Positions 1 to 27,200 of a DNA stretch of 64,000 nucleotides are shown here, piece by piece. The notes below the pieces were generated by a model. The model had not been told where the DNA came from. It did no database searches and saw nothing but the letters and a program-made list of their open reading frames with translations. Within the stretch, counting starts at the first letter, position 1; each line of letters begins with the position of its first letter. This DNA comes from Euglena gracilis (taxonomy: Eukaryota > Euglenida > Euglenophyceae > Euglenales): positions 10,435,521 to 10,499,520 of the forward strand of contig CP154954.1 in NCBI GenBank assembly GCA_039621445.1, in the 5' to 3' direction. A program made the position numbers and the translations under genes.

Positions 1-1
1 A

Positions 2-14341
<14,340 letters not shown>

Positions 14342-15229
14342 GGTCAATTGCGCGGTAATGTATCGTACGTTTTTGTTTAAGTGAAGTGTGTTGCACATTT
14401 TCTTTGCATTTATCCATTTATGTGCATCCTTTCGCATTTTTGATCATTTTCAATTGCAAATTTCCCAGCGTTCCTGGCTGCTTCCCCAGAGTAATATCAG
14501 GCTTTATGCACGCGTGTGCGCGCACACACTCTCACACTCACACACTCGCACTCATTCACTCATTCGCACGCACGCACTCACTCACTCACTCATGTCATGC
14601 TCAAAATTTTTGGGGCCATCCAATGTGCTATTGGACTTTTGCATAAATGTGGCAGTAGGTTTGGATCCGCCACTCCAAATCCACAAGTCACAATCGCAAG
14701 CACACCAGACGCTATGAATTTGCTCCATTCCGGAGCAGAGTCAAATGGGAATTCAATCCACAGCGAGATCGATCCAGTAATACAACCACAATGCAGTGAA
14801 TTATTAAGCATATCAATGTGCTGATTGTGTTCTTCTCCCCCTCAAAAGGCCTGGATGCAGTGTGACCCGTCCCGGCTCCCCCCTCCCCCTTTCGTACCGC
14901 AAACCTGCAAATGTGGTGCCTTGGGTTTCTCGAGGGGCCGCGCCATGCCACTCTGCACTTCTCGAAAACAAGGGTGTATTATATTGACCGCGGAACTTCG
15001 ACCCCATGGGAGACAAATCCATCGGTTCGCCGTCCAGATTTCCCGTTCACCAGAATGGTGTTCGTCATTGTCACCAGGTTCGATGGTAAATAGCATCCCT
15101 GTGGCATTCATACCAGGGAAATCCGCGAACGACAGAGGCGGCAGTTTTGGTCCAATTCATGAACTCTGCAGTATTTTTTTGCACTGTGTCTGCTCCTGAT
15201 CCGTTTGCCGGCGCAGATCCGTTTGCCAT
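14342..15229. other. Ku80-Erlin intergenic region
   Basis: Between two co-oriented genes. It holds a small CACT/CTCA-rich repeat (about 14522-14592) and nothing else I can name. The Erlin promoter should be here, but no TATA box or other core element is convincing. Confidence 0.6.
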
Positions 15230-18200
15230 ATGGAGCCCTCCCACGTTTTCTTTGTGTTGGCGCTCGTCCCGGTCTTGCTGCTGGGGGTGTTCCGGCCCTT
15301 CCACACCATCCCAGAGGGCCATGTCGGTATGGGCGTGCGTTGCGAGGCACATGTTATGTGTCCATCCACCCATCTCAGACTGAAGATGATTTTTTTGAAA
15401 TTATTCCCTGCCCCCCTTGAGGGTTTAGGGGCTTTTCAAATGCAATTTTCCCATCTCCATTGTACTCCAGCAGCAACAAACTCCCACACCAGAGGCTGTG
15501 TTGCATGGGGAGACAAAGGCAATCATGAAAATACATATGTCCAGTGTATAATTGTCATTCTCAATATTGGATGGAAGCCTGATTGGCGACCTGTCTGCCG
15601 TCGTCGGCGTGTCGCTGGCTGAGCCGTGCTCGTGGCCCCAGGCATCTACTGGCGCTTTGGGGCCCTCGTGGACTCGGTCACGGAGCCCGGCCTCCACATG
15701 CACAACCCCTTCGTCACCCGCGTGGCCCACGTGCAGGTCCTCTGCTTTCAAGCTGCCCAGATCGTTCCTGAATTTCCAGACACAAACGTGGCACGCAACT
15801 GTCTATCGTGGGGGGGTCGTACTTTCTTCCGAAAGGGAGACCAAGATTAACCTTTTTTGGGGGGAAACGGCATGCTTGCCATCGTAGATTCCAAAAAGAA
15901 GGGGAATAATCAAGCTTTTAATATTGACCGATAGCAATGGGTAAACAGCAACCTTGTAATTTTACCTTGGGGTTTGGTCTGATTTGCATCGTGCTTTTTC
16001 GCAGGGAGTTGCTTCAATTTGGGCAGGGATCGTTTCGCGCCTGGGTTTGGCTCCCGCTATTCGGGAAGTGTTGGTCTAACTCACCAGCACGGCTTGCATT
16101 TTGTCCGAGAAAATTTTTGGGTTGCGCAGCGACCAGTTATTAATGGTTCGTTCTGATTCCCTCGCATTCTTTCTTGGCGCTGCCCTGCACACGAAATGTG
16201 ATTTGTGATTTGTGATTTGTGATTTGTGATGTTGTGTGATTTGTGCCTGTCTTTGCAGACAACTATGCAGACCGACGTAGTCCGCGACATCCCATGCGGC
16301 ACCAGTGGGGGTGTGATGATATACTTCGACAAGGTGTGTCGCCTGCGCCACTATGGGCACTTTTTTGTTTTGGAAGTAACCTGGGCAAAGGGGCCCGGTA
16401 GGTGGCTAACGCTTTTAATCTCAGGCCGGGCGGGGCGGGTTCGTTCGACTTCTGTGGGAGTTTATTGGGTTTGGGGTGGGTGACGCACAATTCTGGGGTG
16501 GGTGTGGCCATTTCAAGCCTGCAATCCAGCTCGCCCCAAAACCGACCCCCCTCCATCTCTCTCAGGTCTCTCTCAGGTCTTAAAACCCCCTCTGGAACCC
16601 CTCTGGAAGAATCTGAGAAGGAATGAAAGTGAATGAATGCATCAATTCATATGAAAATGCCCACCGGCCACTTTCAATATTTTTTATGTTTGTCACCAGT
16701 AGCATCTTCTTCCGTTTATTTGTCATTTATGATGGATCACTCGTTGTCGTGGCCGTGCCGCAAGTGTACGCAAATTCAGGTCCATGTATCATCGCTGTGG
16801 AAACTTTTTTTCAAGAAAAAAGAAAATTATATTTACCTTTTTCTGCTACATAATGTGGAAAATGCCCCCCAAATACAAACCACCCAAGGATATAAAAACT
16901 CTGGGAAACCCCTGGAAAACCCCTGGGAAATGTGATTTGACAACCAAATGTAATATCCTCCAAATGCAATATGGGGAGCATGACAGGCACCACGCGAGCG
17001 GCGTGAGATGGGGAAAACCCCTAAAATGTATCATTTTGCGGCAGTTTTGGTAATGAATTTGACATTTTTGGCCCCAAAGACGGTGACCAACAAAAAATCT
17101 TGAAAATAGTGGAATTTCGGCAAAATACGGTCAAAATTGTTTTGGGAAACATATGCTCTTTTGGTCGCGGAAGTTTTACCACCCGTATATAACCCCCTTG
17201 GGGTCTAAACATCCCGCTCAAATATGAAACGGAGGGAAGCCAGACCACAAATTTTGCAAGGAATAATTAATTTTTCCTTTGGACATTTCCAGCAATCCTT
17301 TTTTCAATGGAAATATATTTTCATCGGCCAGTTCCTCCCAAATAAAATTATTTTTGAAAAAAAATTAAATAAATGATTTCGCATTCTTAACACCGTGTTT
17401 TTTTGATTGTGTGCTGCAACCGCGTCTCGTTTTGACGGCGTTGTCTGGTTCCCAAGGCAGCATTTCTTCTCCAGAACGAAACCCCCCCCCCAAAAAATGG
17501 TCAGCCCCCGGGTCTCCATCGGACCATTGCTTAACACCTGTCCCACCCCCCCCCCCGGGGGGTGACTGACCGGTTTTTTCAGAGTGACTGACTGGTTTTT
17601 TGGCCGTGACCCCCCTCCCCCCGGGGGTGGGGTAGGCCAGAAATCACCCAAAAATGGCTGAGTGGCCAACCAGCGCCGAAGGCGCCAGAGAAAATTTTTG
17701 GCCAAAAATGGCCTTGAAAGGCCAAAAAGTGCCTGATTTTCCTAAGTGGTCGACCCCCCCCCGGGGGGTAAAGTGACTGACTGGTTTTTCCAGAGGGTTC
17801 ATGGCGCCAAAGGAAATTTCGGCAGCGCCTCCCCACCAAAAAAAAAAAGTGCACATGTCCCTCAGATCGAGGTGGTCAACCTGCTGAACAAAACCAACGC
17901 GCTGAACACGATCCGCCTGTACGGAGTGGACTACGACCGAGTGTGGGCGAGGCCTCTTTTAAAGGAAGCCACAGCCCCCCCCCCCCAGGGCTGAACGGCA
18001 GGCAGGGGGGGTTGACCCCCCACCCACCACAGCACGCATCGAAAAATTGTTTCGGCGCCAAAGGAAAAATGTGATGAATCAATTTGATCACCTCGAAACC
18101 CCGCACGGACCCCCTACCAGGATGGGGGTGGGGGGTGATCGACCCACCACCCGTGGGATTTTGGGGGATTCCCGTACACCCCCCTCCACACAACCCCCCC

Positions 18201-21200
18201 CCCCCCAAACCCCATGTTGGGGGTTTGTGGGGGGTTGCACGGCAAGGTCTTGAGAATGGGAAATGTACGTTGCGGTAAAGTCGCTGGGGACCCAGCCGAG
18301 ATCCAATTGCCGGGGATGACTGCAAAGCCCCCCTCCGTTTTTTAAAAACGATGCCTGGTGCGGATCTTCGACAAGATCCACCACGAGATCAACCAGTTCT
18401 GCTCGAAGCACTCCTGTCCGGGGCAATTCTGATCGCAGGAAGTGTGGTGGGGGCTGTGGGGGGTCCGCGGCTTGGTAAACATTTTATCATCATAATAATG
18501 TTTTTTTTCGCCTAATTGTATGCTTTTTTTGCGTCAGAAATATTCCCCAAAAAAATGATTTGATTAGCCTCGCAAGTCTTTTTCTAAAGCACAGGGAAGT
18601 TGCTATTCTACCAGAAACACACCCTCCCGAGGGGCTCCCGAGGGGTGGATGGGTGGGTTTTCGAGATTGGGTGGGTGGGTTGGGGCCGCTGGACTCCCAT
18701 GGGGTGCGATGGGCCCGGCCAAAGGCCAGGCTGGAAAACAGTTTTGGAGGGCTTCCGGGCGATTTTGGTGGGTTTTGTGTGCATGGGTGGGTGGGTGGTC
18801 GGCATTTAGGGATGGTCGGTGGGCAAGGGACACTTTTTCTTTTTTGAATACCGACCCACCCACCCACAACCTCCCCTGGGGATCCACCCCCGGTCAGGGG
18901 TTGCAGTTCAGGGGAGCCCCCCCCCCCCCCGGTGCGTTATTTGGGCACCCGAACTGGGGCCCCAGGGGGGGGGTTATTTGGGGGGGGTGTTATTTTTACA
19001 CGGAAAGCCAAAGGAAACCCCGAGGGTGTGGTATTTGGGCGGGGGGGTGAAATTTGGGGGGGAGGGTACGACCTCCCCCTGGTCGGGGGTTGTGGCAGGG
19101 GAAGGAGAAAGGCCACAAAGCACCTCAACACATACAAAAAAAACCCAAAAAAAATGCAAAATGCAAGGTGTACGTAAATTCTCTTATTTCTCTGCTGGAA
19201 GCATATTTTTTAGGACCGGGGGGAGGGGGTCCAGGCCATAGATTCAATGACCAGCCCCTCCCCCTGCCCCACCCACCAGGTTTCTACAACCCCCGACTAG
19301 GAGGGTCATACAACCAGGTGCCAAACACCACTATCTTCCCTTTGTTACGGACCTTGGACCTGTGAATTGCGGCGATTTGACGATTGTTCGATCTGGGGGG
19401 GGGTGGACCCCCCCTTTTGCCCAGGGGCAAGCTTCACTCTTACCCATAAAGGGATAAGAGCTCAGCGACCCCCCACTTATAACCCCTGGGGGTTGCAGGA
19501 CCCTATTTGCTGGTAGGCCCCCAGGAGGGGATACAAGTGGGGGACGGTTGTCAGTCGAGGCTTGCTGTGTAATCGGAAGACGTCCAAAAAGGATGATTTT
19601 TGGCACTGTCTGATATATAAAAAGAAAATAATCTACTGAGGCTTTGTAGGACTGTAAAAAAAAGGCAAAGTTACTCTCAAAACCAATAAAGAGAAAAACT
19701 AAATAAAAAATTGGAAATTTTCAATTTAGACAAAATTAAACTTTGATTTAAGAAACGCCAAAAAATTAAAAAAATGCCATAAAAGTTTGAGCCGCTTAGG
19801 GGAATTAGGCCAACGGCGTTCCTCATGCCCCACCTCCACCTCGGGGGTCATTCAGAACCGCCCCGCCCCCTGCGCGATGTGTATATTGAAAAGTTTGAGA
19901 CGTTAGATGAGGCCTTGGCACAGTCTCTGCAACGTGATTGCGACTCTTACGGCACGGGTGTGCTCCAAACTCAAGTACCAGAAGCCTGACAATCCCAAAA
20001 ATGGGGGGACGCAACTTGGACCCTCGAAAATGCGACACAAAAGAAAATAAACACACAAAAAAACGCTAACCCCCCCAAATAATAACCCCCCCCCCCGAAT
20101 AATAAACCCCCCCCCAAATAATAAACCCCCCCTGAGGACCGACTTCGGCCGCCCAAATAATAAACCCCCCCCTCTGGCAGGTGTGAGGGCAAAGAAAAAA
20201 AGAGTCAAAAATTAGCAGAAATGTTGCAAAAAATCACAAAAATGGATCAAATTGGTGCAGAAAATATGCCAAAAAAAGCAGCCAGTTTTCAAAAAAGCCA
20301 AAAAATGCCAAAAAAGTGACCATTGGAGCCTGTGGAGGGGTTTTCGGGTCGAATTTTGACTTCGAAATTTTTGCCCAAATAATAAACCCCCCCAAATAAT
20401 AAACCCCCCCTGGACCCCGACTTCTGGTGTCCAAATAATAAACCGGGGGGGTTTATTATTTGGGGGGGGGGGGTTAGTTGCATGGGAATTCTTCCAGGAA
20501 CTCCCCCGGATCCCGGATGTATATTTTCCTGCTGGAGAGAACTTCGAGAAAAAAAAATCACTTTCTCCAGGGAAGATTTTTTCCTCATGCAACCATATTC
20601 TGGTGTAGATAAGGTTATGCAACTGCTGATTCCAGAATTATGCATTTTGTTATCAAAAAAAGTTCAAAGTACAGAAATTTAGCAAAAGTCGAAAAAAAAT
20701 CCCAGCAAAAAATCCAACCTCGCCGGGAAAAGGAACCCAAAATAGCACAAAAAGGCGAAAATCGAAGCACAAATTTCGATTTTGATTTTCAGCAAACGCA
20801 AAAAAATGCAAAAATAATAAAATGGAAACGTGTTTGCATTCCCCCCCCCTTCCTGCCAATAGCTTAATTTTAACCCTCACTTCCTCAAACCAAACCTTTT
20901 CCCTTTCAGAGAGTGGAGAGTGTAGTATTCTGTCTCTCGTCCCCTGACATATGGCGACATACATATCCAACAAAAATCTCAACAAAAATAATTCATTCTG
21001 TATTTTACTGTGAAGGGTGACGTGTGTGTTTTTTTTTCATTTGCTCCGTTTTATCCAAATTCATGCGCATAAAACCCCCCAAAATAAGACCCGGATCTTA
21101 TTTTTGGGTCCGGTGCTGGAAACCTCCAGGGGGGGGGGGGGTCTTATTTTTTTGATTTTTGCTCGATCGGCCTAAGGGGGGGTCTTATGTTTGGGGGGTT

Positions 21201-24200
21201 TAGCTGTTGCTTAAATAAAATGAAATGATGAAATTAAGTGAAATTAAATGAAATTGAATGAAATTGAATGAAACTAAATGAAATTGAAGAGTTTCTGAAA
21301 TTATCTCCGTGGGATGGCCGCAGGGATCCGCATCATCACCATCCGGGTGACGAAGCCCCGCATCCCGGACTCCGTGCGCAACCACTACGAGGAGGTGGAG
21401 AAGAACAAGGCCCGCCTGCTGGTGGCGCAGCAAATCCAGCCTGGAACGCATCTTTTTTCCTGTGCCCACCTTTTAGCGTCTGTCACACCGTCAGAATTAC
21501 GCACGTGAAGAAAGGCGTATTTCCAATTCAATTTTTTGTGTTTGTCAGTTTTTTCCCCCATTTCTTTAATTTTGCATCGCCCTGTTTCCAGTTTAAACCC
21601 TCCCCCCGAATAATTTGCCCCCAAAGTTAGTGGACCGATCTTTTTTGCCCTCATCCCCTGCAAAGGCATTTGGGTGGTACCTAAAACCAGTGGTGGAATT
21701 TCCATTTTCCCAAGGAGAATTTGTTAAATATTATTTTTTTTGTTGATGATTGTGCATAATTTAATGCTTCTGTCCATCGGCCAATAGAACATTATGGCAT
21801 TTTGGACGATTTTTTGTGCTTACAGCTGCCTGATTTTCCAGAACGATGCATTTTTTTTATGTTTTTTCCTTTGTGAATAGAAGTTATTTTGACGGATCTT
21901 TTTGGGGATTCCCCCTTCAAAGTCACTTGGACATGCACAGTTGTAGGACACTGCAAAGTTATTTCGGGAGGTATGCATGGTACCAGACGGAGGGCGTTTA
22001 GTCACCAACAAATCAACATATTTGTTCTACCTGATTATTCTATTTTTATAGATGAAATGTTCAAATGGGAAACGGCCAGGTTGGTGGCATCAATTATGTT
22101 TTATATAATATATATAAATATATAAAATAAGTATATTTTTTTTATTGTGCGAGCCCTGGTTGCGGGCTCCCACAATATGCCCGGGCCAATGGTGCCCGCA
22201 ACCAGGCAGGCACCGACCCCTCCCCATGAACACACAATCAACGCTTGGCATCCCCCCAAAACAGCAGACCAACGGGGTGTGGTTCAGGGATTTTTTTAAG
22301 TTTGGACCCCCGGAGGGGGGGGGTAGGGTGGATGGGTCCGGCCGAGCCCCCCCCCCCCCGGGGGGGGGGGTTCCCCCGGAGGGGGGGGGGAGATACTTTT
22401 CGGCGCCGCAGGCGCCGAAAAATTCTATTTTTAGCACTTTTCGCGATTTTCGGCCATTTTTTGTGGGTCCCCCGGACCCCCCCCCCCCCCCCCCGTCTTA
22501 AAAAAAACCCCTGGTGTGGTTGCCTGTTGCAATTGGGGCCACAACCTCGTTCGGGGCTGCCGGGGACCAGGAGGTGGTGATGAAGAAGGAGGAGACGCTG
22601 CGCATCCAGGAGCGCATCCGCGCGGAGAAGGAGGCGGAGATTGCGAAGATCAACGCGGAGAAGGAGGCGCGGGCAGGGCGGCACGGGAACCCAGAAACCC
22701 CCCCTCAACGTGTTGGGTGAGGGCGGTTCCGACCCCCCCCCCCCGCACGTCCCAGGCTGGGGAGTTGGGGCGGCAGGGTATTGAGTGAATGTTGGATTTG
22801 CGCGAGAAGGAGAGGGGGTTGAGAGTACCCCCCCCCCCTCAAGACCCGAGGGGGGTCCAGGATCCCCCCTCGGAACCAAAAAAGGATTTTCTCCAGCGCT
22901 TCACGCCAGGGAAGGTAATTTTTGGGTGTATATTTTGGCCAATTTTTTTTTGAAAATAAAGTCCAAGAAAACGCAATTTTTGGCTTTTTTTCAGCACCAA
23001 AAAGAAATCGGCGCCTCGCACCGGAAAACCTTATGTATGGAGGCAGTGAGAGTTCGGCCCACCCCCCACCCCTCCCCCCCACTCATTGAATTCCCTGTGC
23101 CGACCCCCACCAGGCTCACCCGGACAGCCCTGGGCACAGGTGTCCCTTATCAAGGAGCGGTCCGTCACGGAGCAGCAGGTGGGGCGGCCTGGCTTGACGG
23201 AAACAGCCACCTCTTTCATGGTTATAAAAAGCAAATTCAGAAACCGAATTTTGTGCAAGGTTTTTCAAAATTAAATGAAAAGATTCGCAACGTTCACAAT
23301 ATTCACAAAAATGCTCACAAAAACCCTGCAAAAATGCCACAAATGTCGCACATTGTATTATGTCTAAGGAAATGTCACGAATAATCACAAATAATCACAA
23401 ATAATTAAGAATCAGAATGAAATGGTTATCAGCACAAGTCTGTGGGAGATCCTCCACTTTTAGACCCTCAACTCTTTTAACATGAAACAAATCAACCTTG
23501 CACCCCATGCAATATTCGTCTTCGTGGATTTTTTTTTGATTGTGATATGACCATCATACCACACATGAATCAAAGCAACCCAAGAAGGGTGATGTAAAGA
23601 TTCACCGACACGAAACATATCAGAACAATTTGCATGTGCGAAAACTCGTGCTTCTCGGATTGCATTTTTTGCAAATGCTATTTAGCACCTTCAACATTCA
23701 ATGAATGAGTGTTATCTCCGCATATCGTGTTGTATTATCCCCGCTGGTCCTGCTGTTTTGGAATAGTTTTCGTTATTTTTTGCAACCCTCTGGTGCTTTG
23801 GGCTCAGTGACACGGGGTGCATTGCCCCCCCCAAAGTGTGGCGCTGCACACCCACTCCCTCCCCCGTCTGACAGGAGGCACAGGCGAACCGGGCAGCCAC
23901 GGTGTCGCGCATCACGCAGGAGATGCAGCTCGCGGAGAAGCGCGCGGCGCTGAACCGCACGCAGCTGGAGAGCAGAGTCTTTTTTGAAGGTTGATGACCT
24001 GTGAGCGTCCATCAAACCCCGGGGGGGGGGGCAGGGATTATGTTCGAGTTGGAGGGGACCCCCCCCCAGGGAGGCCAGCCAGCCAACATCTTGTTTTCCC
24101 AGCCAACAGCTCCCAGCTGGGCTAACCCCCCCCCACTTATAAACCCCCCCACCTATAAACCCCCCCCTCGGGCCGACCAACCAAACCGGGACCTATTAAC

Positions 24201-27200
24201 CCCCCCCCCGGGGAAGAAAAATGGAAGCCGCTGGGGACGATTTTTTTTGGCCGCAGACCACCCAAAAACTGAGTTTTTGGCAATTTTTGAGACCGACCAT
24301 CTTCAAAATGCCATTTTTGTCCAAATTTGCCGAAAATTGCCATTTTCGGGGGTTTTCAGCGGTCGGATTTTCACCAACAATTCCGGGACCTATAAACCCC
24401 CCCCCTGTAACCCCCCCCTTCGGCCGGCCAACCAAACCGGATCGTATAAACCCCAGGGGGTTTATAAGTGGGGGGTTTACAGCCCCCCCCCCCAAGGTCA
24501 GCTGAAAGTTTCGGCCAGCCCGGCAAAGCCCGGCTGGACCAGAAAAATTTCGGAGCTTTGCGCCGACGTTTCTTGAAAAGGGGTCAAAAATGGCTATTAT
24601 GAATGGCATTTTTGAGTGGTTTGGGGGTGTTCACCTGCAAACTTTCGTTTAAAAAGTGTCAAGCTGGGGGCTTCGGGCTCTTTTGCCTATTTTGGGGGTA
24701 CCCGGCCAGTTCAGCTGCTAGCGGGCCTAACCTCCCCCTCGACCCCCCTCCCCCCTAAGGGGGGCGGTCCAGCCCAGGACCTTTTTCCCGGCCAGCACCT
24801 TTTTTTCAGCCGACCCATGGGACCACCCCCCCCACCAAGGTCTTGAAGAAAACCCGTTGGGGGTTGCGGGACTTTATTGATGTAGTTTAATTTCTGTCCA
24901 AGCGCCCGACGTGCAGCCAGATAGAAATAGAGTTTTTTTTGTTCTGGAAAGTGCCAAACCCCCCTGACTCCGAAACTCAAATTGGTGGTTGATACAATAA
25001 ATTTGCATGTTTTTTTTTTGCATTTTTGGTTATTTTCAGGCCAGTTGGACCCCATTTCCGCCCCAGTCTCACATTGTGCCCCAGTCCAGTGGATTGAGAA
25101 AAAATGAATTTGTGAATTGGAGGGGGAGCTAACAGTAGGTGGATATGGCCCGTTGGCCCATTATTAGAGCGGGCCGTCGGCTGACGGCTGTCTAGCCTCC
25201 TCGACTCGCCCACCTTCGCCACCTGCGACTCGTCAGCCGGGGCTCTGCCCAAGCAGCCCGTATTTCCCAGCCTCTGAGCTCACCACCCTTCCCCGGGGGT
25301 CGTTGGGCGGCGCTCTTGGGGGATGGGCGCTGATGATTTGAGGGGTTCTTCCAGGGACTCAGTCGGGGGGGGGGGGTTCTTTGTTCAAGTTTTCGGGGCC
25401 TGGTGGCGGTATACCGACTCCGGGGGGGGGGGCATTTTTGCCAAAAAGGGGGTTCTTTGCCGGAGGTGTCAATACTTGGGTCAACATGTTTTTTCAGCGC
25501 CAGAGGAATTTTTCCAGACATGGTGCTGTGGTGGGAGGGAGGTCCCCCCCCACCCGAAATTCCCGGACAGCCCAGGCCCTCCCCCCCCCGGATCCAAAAT
25601 GGCCTCTGCCGGGGAGCGACATCTTGCAGGTGAGGCAGCGCGCAGAGGCCGACGCCCGCCGCTACACTGCGGAGACGGAGGCCGCGACGTTCCGGCCAGG
25701 GCCGCCCCCCCCCCAGCAGGGGGGGGACGCAATTTTTTTTGCATTTTTTGTGGGTTTTTTGATTTGGCAAAATTTGCAATTTTTTGCATATTTGTGTGTT
25801 TATTAGCATTTAGCTGTGCGTTTTTGCATCGCGTTTTTTTGAGGTCCCATGTTCTGTTTTCCCCCACCCTCCTCCCAGCGTCAGTCATGGGTCTGGGCTG
25901 TTCACCCGGTTTGAGGGGCTGGGTCGTTGCCGCACGGGTGGTGGCGATCGCCTCGGCCAAGTACTCGTAAAGCGCACCGGCGCACCGTTTGGCCCCGGGA
26001 GCAGTGACTCGGCGTCGGGTCTGGTGCCCATCCAATCACTGTGGGGGCGGGATGGGAGCGTTCGACACTTGAGAGACCTCCGCTTCTCAGAACCAGAACC
26101 ATTTCTCTCAGAAGTTGGGGTCGCCGTCATTTTAGCGACCTGTGCTGCAAAGCTGTTGACGGTCCCATCCCCACCGTCTTTTGCTCTTTCTTCCCCCTGA
26201 ATCTTCCGTGGTCAAAGCTTTCCTGTTAATTACCGGTGTGGCTGCTGGGGGAGCTGAATGAAGTGCATGGAAATCATGGCAGGATTGCGCCCCCCCCCCA
26301 TGTCCAATGAACCCGGGGGCGTCCGGACCGTCTAGATTGTTGTCTGTTGCAGCAATTCAGTGATAAGTGGGCCCCATGCCCCATGAACGTTCCCCGTCCG
26401 TACCGTCTAGATTGCCATTTTGTGTTCATTGGGCTTGGGGGGGAGCAGGAATAGGCCATAACAACCGGTTTTGTGATTGGGGAGGCCTTGGGGAAAGACG
26501 GGGGGTAGGGGGCAGGGAGGGGTAGGGGGGGAGGGTGGATATCGATTTTCCACAATTTTCCGCAATTTCCGCAATTTTCCGCAAATTCCGCAGTTTTTCC
26601 GCAATTTCCGCAATTTTCCGCCATTTCCCCAATTTTCCGCAATTTCCGCAATTTTCCGCAGATTCCGCAATTTTTCCGCAATTTCCGCAATTTTCCGCAA
26701 TTGCCCGGGGGGGGGGGGCTCGATGCCAGCCGATGCCAGGCGGTGCATCTCCAGCGAGGGTGGGCCCTGGGGCCAGAAGCGCCTAACGCCGGAGTTCATG
26801 CAGTGGTCCCTCATCCAGGCGTTCGCGCAGAGCCTCGGCAACAACACCAAGTTCTTCTTCGGCGAGAAGGTCGACGCCCCGATCTTCCCCCCACCCTCCC
26901 GGCTTGATGTTGGGCGGCATTTCACGACCCGCAGGGGTTTCACATTTGGTGAGGAAGCCCCAAGCTATATGCGCATTTCATCCAAATGGAATATGTTACA
27001 AAATGGACCTTGGGGAAAGAAGCACCCCCCCATTTAGACCGACACCCCCCGTCCTTCTTCCTCCCCAAGGCTGTACGAAAATCCCCACAACCCCATGGGT
27101 GGTGGGTGGGGGTCCGACCCCCCCCCCACCAGGCTTTCCCGTCCAGCCCTGCTCGCCCCCCTGCTGCGCTCTCTCCAGGTCCCCACGGCGTTCCTCAATT

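Noticed and set aside
25481-26130. Minus-strand frames inside Erlin intron 11
   Set aside because: They are antisense to Erlin exon 11 and to C/G-rich repeats; no consistent splice borders or family motif.
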